Assembly: GCA_021464525.1 (NCBI GenBank)
Contig: JADRCO010001345.1
Location: 1-20,088, forward strand
Source: Rhizophagus sp. LPA8_4_AMF
Lineage: Eukaryota; Glomeromycota; Glomeromycetes; Glomerales; Glomeraceae
Reading direction: 5' to 3'
DNA length: 20,088 nt
Shown here: positions 8,531 through 18,060 of the stretch, piece by piece
Layout: each line of letters starts with the position of its first letter
How positions within the stretch are numbered: position 1 is the first letter of the stretch
Notes under the pieces: model-generated
Database searches by the model: none
Told to the model about the DNA's origin: nothing
What the model saw: the letters and a program-made list of their open reading frames with translations, nothing else
Program-made: the position numbers and the translations under genes

Positions 8531-9888
8531 CTTCATAACCTACTCATTTAGTACTGGGGCGTAGACAAACAAGAAATTTTATTTCATTAAAAACTTAATA
8601 TTTATATTATTTGCATTATAAAAAATTTGGATAAATGAATGAAATAAATGAATAATACTAATTGGAACATTAGATTTTATTCTGATAAACTATATTAGGT
8701 AATCATTTTACGTTCCTGTTAGTTTCGTTGATATAATATAATGAATGTTCATTTAATTAATTACATTCAGAATAATCTCTTTTTACTTATCGGAATCTTA
8801 TTCCTACGAAACTCTTATTATTTCTCAATGAATTAACTTATTTTGGTTTCTCTATGGGTTTCCCTTCCCCTTCCAATAATTTTATCATATCGGATTATTT
8901 CTTATTAATTGATACAGTATATAAGTGTAAAACTGATTTTATTAGAGAATAATTTCTTTAATTGTATTCTTTTTTCTCAATAAATTATATCCATCAACTT
9001 ATAATAATTTATATTCTCTGTAAAATGAATAGTTCGGACATTTCCGAACATAATAAAAAAATTTTTTATGACTCAAAATGAAAAGCTGAAATTAAACGTC
9101 CTTCATTATGTTTGTTAAAAGTAAGTTGTCAAAATAAAAGTTTCACATACGTAATATTTATTCTCGAAATAGGCAAATAGCTACGAAAAAAAATTAGTTG
9201 ATTTTTTATTTTAAATTTTTTTATTAATTTTCTTTTTTTGTTAATTTTAGCAATTTTTTAAAGAATATATTAATTTAAGAATAATACCAATTTAGGAGAT
9301 AACAGGCAATAGACCTTATATAAACCAGAGGCAATGTTTATTATTCTGATCAAACAACTTACCGGGAAATATATGTCGAATTTCTGGGATGCAGGATTAG
9401 GATTATCATGCTAAAAATATGCACGTTATCCGGATAGAAATAAATATTATTGTAGATCATGATAAAAATAGCTATTTGTCAATGAAAAAAAAATAATATT
9501 TAAACCCATAATAAATATGATTACTATTTGATAACGATCTATACTAAATCAAGTTCACGCTCTCCACGCCACAAATATATTGTATACAGCTTGTGAAAAC
9601 ATACAACTTTACTAAATAAAAAAAAAAAAAATTTGTAAATAAATACGGATTTTTTAGCTTTGGGATGCATAATGTTGTTCTATTTTTACTATGCAGAACA
9701 ACCTTGCTTGGCAATTTTGTTTGATCCGCAGTATACAAACTAGAAACGAACATTTATTTAGCTTTTATTGAACTACTCGTATTGAATCATTCTTAAAATA
9801 CTATTAATGCATGTTTTGCGCAATTATTACTTTATTTTTGAAAAAAGAAAATTTTAATTTATACAAAAAAAAATGAAATAATAAATGA
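8531..9888. other. AT-rich intergenic stretch with isolated signals
   Basis: No credible gene. A TATA-like CTTATATAAACC lies near 9315 without a following gene. GTTCGGACATTTCCGAAC near 9030 is an imperfect palindrome resembling the TCCGG repeats. GTTGTTCT at 9674-9681 and AGAACAAC at 9695-9702 form a hairpin with 8-bp perfect arms. The 69-codon frame at 9544-9753 (-) overlaps that hairpin and has no motif. Confidence 0.5.
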
Positions 9889-9909
9889 AATAATAATAAT
9901 AATAATAAT
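9889..9909. repeat. AAT microsatellite
   Basis: Seven consecutive AAT units followed by AATGAAATAAAATAAAATG-type sequence. A similar AATGAAATGAAATAAAATAAA patch lies behind copy D near 14825-14850, so it probably belongs to the shared downstream flank of copies B and D. Confidence 0.85.
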
Positions 9910-10122
9910 GAAATAAAATAAAATGAATAAAATAATTTATAAAGAAATATTGTAAAGCAAAACGTAATAAGGACCGCTTTGATTATGTTATAATAATTTT
10001 ATAATATTAATGTTGAGTATTTTGCTTTTTCTGATAATAAAAATTTTATAATCGAGTTTAAAACTAAAAGAGGGAAAAATTGCAATAGCTGTGATTGAAT
10101 TTGTTGAGGAAATTGCGATTGT

Positions 10123-10719
10123 TTATCCGTAAAGTACAATATATTGATAGAATTCTCTTAGTCTTAGGAAGAAGAATTCCGGAATCCCGTATTCCCATCT
10201 ATCTGTGTCTTGCATATCATAAAAAGCAGTTCCGTTCACTGAAATTGAAGCTGTATCATAAGTATTGTTATTTGAATATACTTGAGAAAGCTGAATAGTA
10301 TCAGAAGACTGTTGTTGAATACTATTCTGTTGATAATAAACATGTTGACAAGATTGTTGAAGTTGTTGCTGTATCTGTTGTCTAATGAGAGATTGTAGAT
10401 TATGATGATGTGGAATTTGATGATTAGGAATTTGAGATAGATTAATTCTATCGTTCAAGAGTCGCGCATTTTCTAATGGGTGCAATTCAGTATACTGATA
10501 TGTAACATGATAGATACGCGCATCATCTGGTAAAGGAAAGTAAAATTCAAATGTAACGTTTTGAGGTGTGAGAGTTGCGGTATTAGTACTATTAATGTGT
10601 AATGCGTTTAGATTCATAATAGATATTCCTACGTCGTTAGTTGAAGTAAGTTGAATGTTTTCATTATTATTATTATTAAGGATTTGTAGAGGCGCGAAGT
10701 TATTTCCAGTTTGATCCAT
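10123..10719 (-). CDS. Asn/Gln-rich family protein, copy B (open, reframed ends)
   Basis: A 198-residue frame of the same family as copy A, in the subfamily with D and E (FEFYFPLPDDARIYHVTY core at about 57-75, LHPLENARLLNDRINLSQIP, PHHHNLQSLI, then a Gln-rich block). Function unknown. The start is odd. The ancestral ATG, still visible just upstream around 10743-10745 and used in copy D (AAACATGAATCCAAAT), is out of frame here because 8 bases present in D are missing. The first in-frame ATG is therefore the internal MDQTG methionine. At the other end, another frame change carries the reading frame past the family stop and adds a novel tail (about residues 175-198, FFFLRLREFYQYIVLYG). A TATAAATA on the minus strand at 10890-10897, 171 bp upstream, is a possible promoter. 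It may be a working variant or an early pseudogene. Confidence 0.6.
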   Translation of the reverse strand: MDQTGNNFAPLQILNNNNNENIQLTSTNDVGISIMNLNALHINSTNTATLTPQNVTFEFYFPLPDDARIYHVTYQYTELHPLENARLLNDRINLSQIPNHQIPHHHNLQSLIRQQIQQQLQQSCQHVYYQQNSIQQQSSDTIQLSQVYSNNNTYDTASISVNGTAFYDMQDTDRWEYGIPEFFFLRLREFYQYIVLYG

Positions 10720-11183
10720 TGGTAAATTGGAATAAATTTGGATTCATGTTTCTTAAAATACAAATGATGTTAAGTAGAAATTTAATTGTAATTAAGATAT
10801 AATTCTTTGAGAAATTTAAGGCGAGATATTTAATCGAATAGAAGGTTTGTATTATTTTCTTTTACAAGACGAGAGGAACTTTTTAAAGGTATTTATAGGT
10901 ATAACTTCATAGATATGATTCTCCTCAGAAACCAATTTGATAACACTTACCGTAAATGATTATTTGGAAAACAAATCCGCACGCCACAAGCGAAAAAAAA
11001 GTTGTGGAGCATGCATAAGGGTCACACGAGGACAATTCTAGCGAAATTTACTGATGATCGGGTCATGTGAAGTGTGTCTTGCTCAATAAAAAGAAGTAAC
11101 TATCGATTTTATGCTGTGTAACCATAAATGACGATGCCATGAAAATCACGAAATAAATATACGCCGAAAATGAAGGTCAAACC
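10720..11183. other. Spacer between divergent copies B and C
   Basis: Copies B (-) and C (+) point away from each other, with about 1.34 kb between their starts. This first part contains the 5' flank of B; about 35 bp directly before the ATG resemble the 5' flank of copy D. No other gene is seen. Confidence 0.5.
10890..10897 (-). promoter_or_regulatory. Possible TATA box of copy B
   Basis: TATAAATA on the minus strand, 171 bp upstream of the copy B start. Copy B lacks the TATATAAACAACGCGCA block of copies A and C, so the two subfamilies seem to use different promoters. In such AT-rich DNA a chance match is possible. Confidence 0.3.
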
Positions 11184-11862
11184 AATTCATTCATTGTTTT
11201 AATTTTTGTTGAGCATAATTAAAAAAAAATTATCATTATTTCCATTCTAAGAACATGAGTAGGATATTGTATTTTTTTTTTATATTATTATTATAATAAT
11301 AAATTAAAAGAAACTACAAATGTTTCATTTGTAACAAAGAAAATCATTATGATGAAATTGCTATACTAATTTCTAAAGAATATATGAATAGCCGAAGGAG
11401 AACAGGTTGTTAAAAAGAGAATATATATTGATGTATAATATAGTAGTATACAGTATTGAATTCTTAATTTCCGAAAATAATTATCTTCAAAAAAGAAAAA
11501 TTTTTTTTAAAAAAAGAATCAATATTCTTTCATTTCTAACGTAGTGTTAGCGTCTTATACAAATAAATAAAAAGTGACGACTGATGATGAAAATCTTAAT
11601 AAGGCTACACCATAATTTCCTTAGTTTACTTAATATTTAAACTATCCCTATTTTATTATCCTTAATTTTACTTAATTTTTTAACTATCTCTAATAAAATT
11701 TTTGCTTTGTTTAATGAACAAATAAAAAAAAAAAAATTTGAACCCACCATCATATTTGTAATATTATTTATTATAATATATTTTTTCACTCAGCCGATAA
11801 ATGATGGCATCATTTAGTTATGACATACTACCCCACAATATAAATTTTTTTTTGATTTCATA

Positions 11863-11879
11863 TATATAAACAACGCGCA
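11863..11879 (+). promoter_or_regulatory. Core promoter of copy C
   Basis: TATATAAACAACGCGCA, identical to the block at 3303-3319. It lies 199 bp upstream of the copy C start codon, against 132 bp for gene A, so the leader region has grown or shrunk. The gene behind it is broken, so any transcript is probably noncoding for the family protein. Confidence 0.65.
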
Positions 11880-12061
11880 CTCTTTCCTGTCAAAAAAAAA
11901 AAAAGACAAAAAATCTATCTTGATTAAAGAGTAAAAAATAAAAAAAAAAATCATTAAAAAGTTTCGAGGCGTAAAAAATTAGTCGCTTATAAATTTTAAA
12001 TTTCCTAATTATATTAGTAATTATTATTCATTTTCTACTTATTATCATTTGGATTTTGAAC

Positions 12062-12621
12062 ATGAATTTAAATACACAAGATTATTATAATTACCAACGG
12101 ATCAAACTGGAAATAGCTTCGCACCTCTACAAATTCCTAATAATAATAACAATGAAACCATCCAAAATACTTTAATTAACAATGTTGGAGTATCTAATAC
12201 GAATTTAAACACCTTACACAACATTAATACTGTTAAATCTACGACTCTTGAACCTCATAATACCACATTTTATTGTTATTTACCAAATGATACTCGTATT
12301 TATCGTGTTACCTATTCTGAATTAAATCCATCAGAAAATGTTCAACTTTTGAATCATGGAATTAATCTCTCTCATATTCCTGATTAGCAATTGCCGCATC
12401 ATTATAATGTACAATCTCTAATCCAGCAGAAAGTCCAACATTCTATTGTTTATCAACAAAATAACATTCAACAACAGCTCTTAGACACTACTCAACCTAC
12501 TTCCCAAGTATACTCAAATAATGACACCTATGATGCGGCAATAAACGGAACTTTCGGAACTGTTTCTTATGATATGCAAGATGTGAGAGATACGAGATTC
12601 CAGATTCTCCCTAAGGATTAA
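12062..12621 (+). pseudogene. Asn/Gln-rich family, copy C (broken)
   Basis: Nearly the whole gene A sequence is recognisable from ATG to TAA, including the PNDTRIYRVTY core and the QVYSNND tail. It has at least two breaks. One base is missing around 12090, where gene A reads AATTTACC and this copy reads AATTACC, which shifts the frame after about 10 codons. A TAG at 12385-12387 stands where the other copies have a sense codon before the LPHHYN motif. After that stop the family frame stays open to 12621 (76 codons), ending in LPKD rather than QNSP. Few differences from A and a still-present promoter suggest recent inactivation. This is a host gene copy and not a mobile element. Confidence 0.8.
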
Positions 12622-12902
12622 GAGACTCATCATTATTGGTAAAATAAAGTTAATTTATTTATTTTTTTTTATTTTACTTTTGAAGTTCGACAATAAAAGT
12701 TAAGATTATGAAATATTCCAAGTCTAAAAAGTGTTATAATGAAGCCACGGTTTTATATTAGATTAGTATTTATTCTCGATATATTTTATTTTATCTGTTA
12801 TTATTACATCGTAGTTTTCTTCTTCTCATCTTATTTATTTTTATCAATTTGTGGGGGGACGTAGTTATTATATGAATTTATATCATATACTATCAATAAA
12901 CA

Positions 12903-12922
12903 TGTCACGATTGTCACGTTTA
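12903..12922 (+). promoter_or_regulatory. TGTCACG doublet downstream of copy C
   Basis: TGTCACGATTGTCACGTTTA, matching 4357-4376 behind gene A with one clear difference. It remains well conserved although this gene copy is broken. Confidence 0.4.
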
Positions 12923-13256
12923 TTTACAATCAATAAAAATAATTCTTAAATTTTTATATAATTAGAACGAAGTTTACTAAAATATTATTCATTCTTTTAA
13001 AAAAAAAATTATATCTTCGTATAAACAAGTGCATTAAGAACATAATTATTCGGATTTTTTTTTGTTTTAAGACTATGATTATTATTTATAAAGATAAAAT
13101 ACGGGAGAAACAATTATATTTATCTGTTAATCTTTCCTGAAACATAAGAGAAAATAATATATGATCGTTATTTGAGATGAAAGCTTTTTTCAAATATTAA
13201 AGTAGTATAGTACTCAAAATAATACATATACGTGTTTAAAAATTTTTTTCAACTAC

Positions 13257-13912
13257 TTACGGAATTCTCGTCACGTCCTGATGCTCCACTTCTTTATTAG
13301 AATTACCATCTACATCAAACTAATCAATTTAACAAATACTTCCAAAACACTACACTACGTAAACCTTCACTACTGACAATGGATACGTTTTCTTTTTGTT
13401 TTTTCAACTTTCTTTTTTTCACCATCCCTACTGATAATATCCTTTTCATCTTTGGACTCTCCTTCCGGCTTTTGAGTATCATTCCCGTTTTTGTTTTCTT
13501 TCCTCGTAAATGAAGTTAGAACTCAGACCGACTAGTGCTAGTAGCCTCTCTTGTAATTTCTTGAAACTGTCGAAGAACACCACTAGCTTCTTCGTTTATC
13601 TGCGGGTTAAAGGAATCAATTAGCATTAAAAAATAATTAATACGTAGTTAGTAAAAAAAAAATAATAAAACTATAATTACCAACATCTAATAAACTGAAA
13701 AAATTGTTTCAGCGATATTAAATTTTATATATTTGTTTTTTATCGAAGGTTTAACTGCTATGCTAGTTTCTGTGAGCCACGGGAATGTGTACGTCGGTCA
13801 TTGTATTATAAAGTAGGATATGTATTTTGTGGTTACTAAAATTCGTAAAAGTCACATGGTACCTCACTCTTCATTAGTTCTTTAGCTTGTTGTTTCATAT
13901 GAAATTTCTTAA
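13257..13912 (-). pseudogene. Exon-like remnants of an unrecognised multi-exon gene
   Basis: Several short minus-strand frames here have strongly coding-like composition, unlike their surroundings. From 5' to 3' they are: about 13912-13863, a Lys-rich helix (KIKKFHMKQQAKELMKSE); then a possible intron of 263 bp (GT at 13862, TACTAAC branch site at 13653-13647, CCGCAG ending at 13600); then 13599-13516 (INEEASGVLRQFQEITREA) ending in TAA; then, in a different frame, about 13525-13370, a Lys/Glu-rich segment with the NLS-like KKKVEKTKRKR; then 13320-13257 (NKEVEHQDVTRIP, stop TAA). A short intron could join the last two. Nothing upstream of about 13930 continues it, so it looks like the 3' end of a truncated gene with one frame break. 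I do not recognise the protein; a nuclear one is guessed from the Lys clusters. Confidence 0.5.
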
Positions 13913-13929
13913 TCTTTCTATATTTATTT

Positions 13930-15107
13930 TAAGATAAGTTGGACATTTTTGTGTGTCAAGCATAATAAAAAACTTTTACTGCGGAATTATAATTAAAATT
14001 GAAAATTTCGGAAAGAGTTATTCATTTGTTAATCGTTACATAGGTCAACATTTCTGTACTCATATTTAATTTCCGTCAGTGATCGACTGATCGCAGGTTC
14101 TTTTTTAATATTCACATTTTATTTTTTCCCATAGATTAAGAAAGGATGGATATTTGTATATATACAACTTTTTATAATACATATATATGTCTTTTATATA
14201 GACCTCACACATATACTATTTATAGCTGACAACATTTATAACTTTCTAAATTAGTTAAATGGTTTTGTCAAATTTTTCACGCGATCTTTTTCAGAAATTT
14301 ATCTATAACTTCTATATACATTCCACTCTCTTTATAATTTTGAGTTAACGAGATCAGATTTTTTCCAATATCATAATGTTCATGTAAAATCAATATCGGA
14401 TATTTTAAATCAAAGAAACTGAACAATAACTTAAAAATCATATAATAAAAAAATTATTAATAGTTACTACAAAAATTTCCGAGAAAGAATGATTTATTAA
14501 ATTTTACGTTAGAAAATTTACAAGAATTAATAAATTTTACAACTCAATATTGTTAACAATATTATTGCTAATAACCCACTTTCTATCAAAAAATATGTTA
14601 AATATTAGATAAATAACAATTTAATTTAAAATACTTTAGTTAATTGGGTTTTGAAAACATAATAAAATAATAATTATGAGTAATTTTTATAAAAAAAAAA
14701 TAAATAAAATTTATTTTTATTGACACATTTTTGTTCTAATCGAAAAAATCAAGAAAATAAAACAAAATAATCGAAAAATAATGAAATGTAATAATAAAAA
14801 AAAAAAAAAACGAATGAAACGAAATTAAATGAAATGAAATAAAATAAATAAACTTTACACAAGAAAATTAAAGTTGAACTTTTGCAAAAGCTAAATTTCT
14901 TATATTACCCTCAGTTAATAAAATAATTTTGATAAGGATCATTTGATTATGTAAAAAATTTATAGTAATGTAAGATTAAAACTAATTTAATAACTTAAAA
15001 TTAAATTTTTAGTTTAGTTGTATAAAGAATTTATTATTTCATGATGGAACTTTTATTTCGAACTTTAAAAGTAAAATAAAAAAAAAAGAGGAAATAGTTC
15101 GTTAATT
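13930..15107. other. AT-rich intergenic stretch, including the 3' flank of copy D
   Basis: No gene supported. The last part (about 14780-15000) resembles the 3' flank of copy B (9880-10010): AATGAAAT/AAAATAAA runs, then AAGGAYC...TTTGATTATGT. The minus-strand copies B and D therefore share downstream sequence as well as coding sequence. Confidence 0.5.
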
Positions 15108-15630
15108 TTACTTAGCCCTTAGGAAGAATTCTGGAATCCTGTATAAACAAACAGTTCCGTTACTAGAGGTGTCATTATTTGAATATATTTGGGAAGTAGA
15201 TTGTGTATTATCGAAGGATTGTTGTTGAACATCATTTTGTTGATAAATAATAGGATGTTGGACTTGTTGCTGAATCTGTTGTTGAATTAGAGATTGTAAA
15301 TTATAATGATGTGATAACCGATAATCAGGAATATGAGATAGATTAATTCTATTATTCAAGAATCTCGCATTTTCTAATGGGTGTAATTCGGTGTACTGAT
15401 ATGTAACGTGATAGATACGTGTATCGTTTGGTAAAGGAAAGTAACGTTTTGAGGTGTTGGAGTTGCAATATTAATATTACGCAAGGCGTTTAGACTCATA
15501 TTATATATTCCTAGTCGTTAGTTGAAGTATATTGAATGTTTTCATTATTATTAAGAATTTGTAGAGGTGCGAAGTTATTTCCAGTTTGATCCATTGGTAT
15601 ATTAGAATAATCTCGGTTATTTGGATTCAT
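15108..15630 (-). pseudogene. Asn/Gln-rich family, copy D (broken)
   Basis: The family start is clear: ATG at 15630-15628 opens MNPNNRDYSNIPMDQTG, giving the complete N-terminus that copy B has lost. The core (TRIYHVTYQYTELHPLENARFLNNRINLSHIP) and the Gln-rich tail are also present, but not in one frame. Compared with copy B there is a one-base loss near 15519 and a 13-base loss near 15445, ahead of the FPLPNDT core. The tail lacks several residues around 15160 and ends in FFLRAK, a reframed end similar in kind to copy B. It runs convergently towards copy C. Subfamily B/D/E. Host gene decay; unlikely to give the family protein. Confidence 0.75.
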
Positions 15631-16254
15631 GTTTCTCAAAATATAAATTATGTTGATAATTAATATATGTTGTTTGAGACAATAAAGAAACATTTAATCT
15701 TAATCTGAATGTAAAGTTTGTACTTTTTTTATAAAAATTTTTTTAATAACACAATAAGTTCATTGTAATACACAAATACTAACTTATTTGGGTTAATAAA
15801 AATTAGAAACTGCAATCTTACGACAAATGTATAGGTAATACAACTAATGTCAATCAAAAATCCAAAAAAAAATTCATTGTTAAAAAAAATGATTTCTATA
15901 AAAAAAAGTTTCCATTTACTGTCGTTACACAATTTCAAACCAACGATTGATATCATAAAGAATGATTATTTGTGTGCACAATTACCTACATTAATCCCAG
16001 TGCTGAGCAACTGGCTAATAATTCTGGGATATCACTCGAAAACGAAATTTTTGTTAAAACCTTTCGGATATCATTCAAAAAATACGCATTTACTAAATTT
16101 TTTAACAGTGATGGTTTGTTTATCAATCAACAAACATATTTTTTTTATCAATATATCCGGTTCTACCGCCAACAGATATGAAGAAATGCTTAAAACCGAT
16201 CTAAGTTTAAGAAAAAAGAAAAAATATATATGAAGAAATCGGAATTATGGGTTT
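15631..16254. other. Flank of copy D with an uncertain 128-codon frame at 15847-16233 (+)
   Basis: About 35 bp before the copy D start match the 5' flank of copy B. A plus-strand frame at 15847-16233 encodes a 128-residue Lys- and Leu-rich protein containing a direct repeat of about 38 bp (GGATATCAYTCRAAAA units at 16028 and 16067), seen as GYHSK twice. A second frame at 15972-16181 overlaps it. No homologue is recognised, the start lacks a promoter, and composition is close to background, so I do not call it a gene. Confidence 0.3.
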
Positions 16255-16282
16255 TGTCACGCGCGCAAAACCGCGCGTGACA
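16255..16282. repeat. GC-rich hairpin TGTCACGCGCG / CGCGCGTGACA
   Basis: Perfect 11-bp arms at 16255-16265 and 16272-16282 flank a 6-base loop CAAAAC. It stands out as a CpG-rich palindrome in AT-rich DNA and contains the same TGTCACG core as the doublets at 4357 and 12903. It could be the centre of a short fold-back element or a protein-binding palindrome. Confidence 0.75.
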
Positions 16283-16382
16283 CGAAATGAGGAAATGTGA
16301 TAAATCGCGAAACAAATCACTTTATACGATGTAGGAGGGTAGAAAAAAAGATAATTGGCAAATAATTGTGTTAGCTATAATT

Positions 16383-16419
16383 GGTTAGAGTAAAATGAAT
16401 CCTTCATTTGACTCTAACC
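16383..16419. repeat. 17-bp-arm hairpin around GGTTAGAGT / ACTCTAACC
   Basis: GGTTAGAGT-A-AAATGAA, loop TCC, then TTCATTT-G-ACTCTAACC. Sixteen of 17 pairs match, with one A/G mismatch. AATT on both outer sides extends the pairing after a one-base bulge. It lies 100 bp from the CGCGCG hairpin. It could be a tiny fold-back element or a structured RNA; no gene is adjacent. Confidence 0.75.
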
Positions 16420-16424
16420 TAATT

Positions 16425-16857
16425 TGAAAAAAACGTGACATGATACAACGGTGATGATTTACAAATTTGAAACTGTCGTCGATGATCCTTATTTGTAACC
16501 TTTCTTTCGTGAACTACGTGAAGATAGAGGTTATAGTTCTTCTGTTGCGCTTTCAGAGAAAAGATACTATTTTTAACGGTAAAATTCATTAAATATTAAT
16601 TGCTTTTATTTTAAAAAAATTGGGTTTTTGTCGATGACGCAGAATAATAAGTAAACCACCTTTTTTTCTTAGTAAAATTTCTAGAAATGGAATAATGAAA
16701 TTATATACAATTTATTTTCGTTTTTCTAATCAAAATAAAAGTTTTTATTTAATTCATTACTTTACATGATCACGTGACGGGTTAAAATAGTCACATAATC
16801 TTCAATTCTTTTCTCCTTTTTTAAAAAACCTTTCTTGTTTATTTCTTGTAAATTGAG
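16425..16857. other. Intergenic stretch without a gene
   Basis: AT-rich with a few TF-like sites (CACGTGAC at 16772). No credible frame, RNA gene or array. Confidence 0.5.
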
Positions 16858-17165
16858 AAGTAGGTTTCATAACTAAATATTAATAATGTTATCGATAGCT
16901 ATCTAGAAAAAAAGGTGGCGCCGGCGGCGCTTTTCTTTTAATCTCAAATAAATCAAGGTAGGTCATAAACTAAATTAAGATTTATAAAAAAAATAACGAA
17001 AAAAGGAAGGACAAGTAAAAAATAGAGAAATCGAAACTAGGGTCAACAAGTATTATTTCATATCAATATTTGTCATTATATAATAAGAACAAATGAATAA
17101 GCGTGAATTCTTTATAATTATGTAATTTAAGCAATGTCAACAAATTAAACATAAAAAGTGTTTGT
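16858..17165. repeat. Dispersed repeat, longest copy (copy 3)
   Basis: The left half (16858-17045) matches 8338-8530 and the right half (16950-17165) matches 4845-5080, so this copy links the two others into one family. A small GC-rich hairpin, GCGCC-GGC-GGCGC at 16918-16930, lies inside the left half and is not kept in the 8338 copy. No coding capacity. Confidence 0.7.
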
Positions 17166-17685
17166 AGAGGATGTTATCTAATTCTAGTTTATTTATATTA
17201 TACTAAATTATATAATTTTTTTCATTGACCATAAAATTTACAATAATGTTTTAATAAATAATAAACAATAACTTAGTTTCTGTTAATTTAATTATTTTAC
17301 TAATAAATTAAAATCTACATAGAATGCACTTGAAATACTTGTTGACACTAGGGTTAGGGAAAGCATAGGATTAGGGTAAGGATTATGAAGGTTGGTTTAG
17401 GCTGAAAGATTACCTTTAGAGTTTACGTTGACATTGTTTAAGGACTGGACTATCATAGAACACCAACAAATTTTCTACCTCTACGTGGCCTAAAAATATT
17501 CATCACCACCAACACACTCCACCGCGTTTTCACAGTTTTATATTTATCTGAGAGATACTCCCAAAATTATTTTTTTCACAAGCCACAGACAATTCACATG
17601 AATCACGTGCCCGAGCTTTTTTATGGTTACGTGCTTGTAAATCATTTGTCATGTGACCAATATTCGCCTCTAATTCGGAGGACTT
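17166..17685. other. Intergenic stretch with telomere-like patch
   Basis: TAGGGTTAGGG at 17349-17359 and TTAGGG at 17371-17376 are short interstitial matches to the TTAGGG telomere unit. The rest is AT-rich, with CACGTG near 17603. No gene. Confidence 0.45.
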
Positions 17686-18060
17686 TTCGCAGAAGCCATT
17701 TCATCGAAAGGATGTTTCACCGAAGGACCATTTCGTCGAATGGAAATTTCTCCGAATGGACATTTCTCTGAATGGACATTTCGCCGTATACTTTTATCCT
17801 GAATCATCCATTTCACCGACACCCAAATAGGGTCATTCCGAAAATGTTAGCGATTGACATTCTATCATTAAAATTCAATATAATACCCTATTTTTTTATA
17901 AATAAATATTATTTATTAATAATGTTTTTAGTAACACGATTATCGTAAATATCATATGGATATTTTGGAAAAATATGATTTGAAATTTCGGCGAAATGGC
18001 TTCAGTAAAATGACTTTCGGCGAATTGTGTTTCGGTGAAAATGAAAATCGGGAAATTCCG
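17686..18060. mobile_element. Fold-back / MITE-like element of TTTCGCCGAA units
   Basis: The left arm (about 17686-17818) is a degenerate array of 14-20 bp units such as CATTTCGCCGAATGGA. The right arm (about 17971-18060) carries the reverse complement (TTTCGGCGAAATGG, TTTCGGCGAATTG, TTTCGGTGAAAATG), so the two arms are inverted. Between them is an AT-rich centre with a nested 9-bp inverted repeat, AAATAGGGT (17825) and ACCCTATTT (17885). There is no transposase frame. This fits a non-autonomous fold-back DNA element. Ends and target duplications could not be set exactly. Confidence 0.6.

Larger units (their letters stand above)
11184..13169. repeat. Segmental duplication, arm 2 (carries copy C)
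   Basis: Partner of 2297-4615, with the shared landmarks listed there. It is shorter, mainly because the roughly 250-bp minisatellite in front of gene A is absent. Similarity ends at about 13169 (ATGATCGTT). The sequence that follows is unrelated to the TCCGG repeats found at the same point in arm 1. Confidence 0.85.

Noticed and set aside
10095-10298. 67-codon plus-strand frame opposite copy B
   Set aside because: Antisense shadow of the family gene; not kept opposite copy D.
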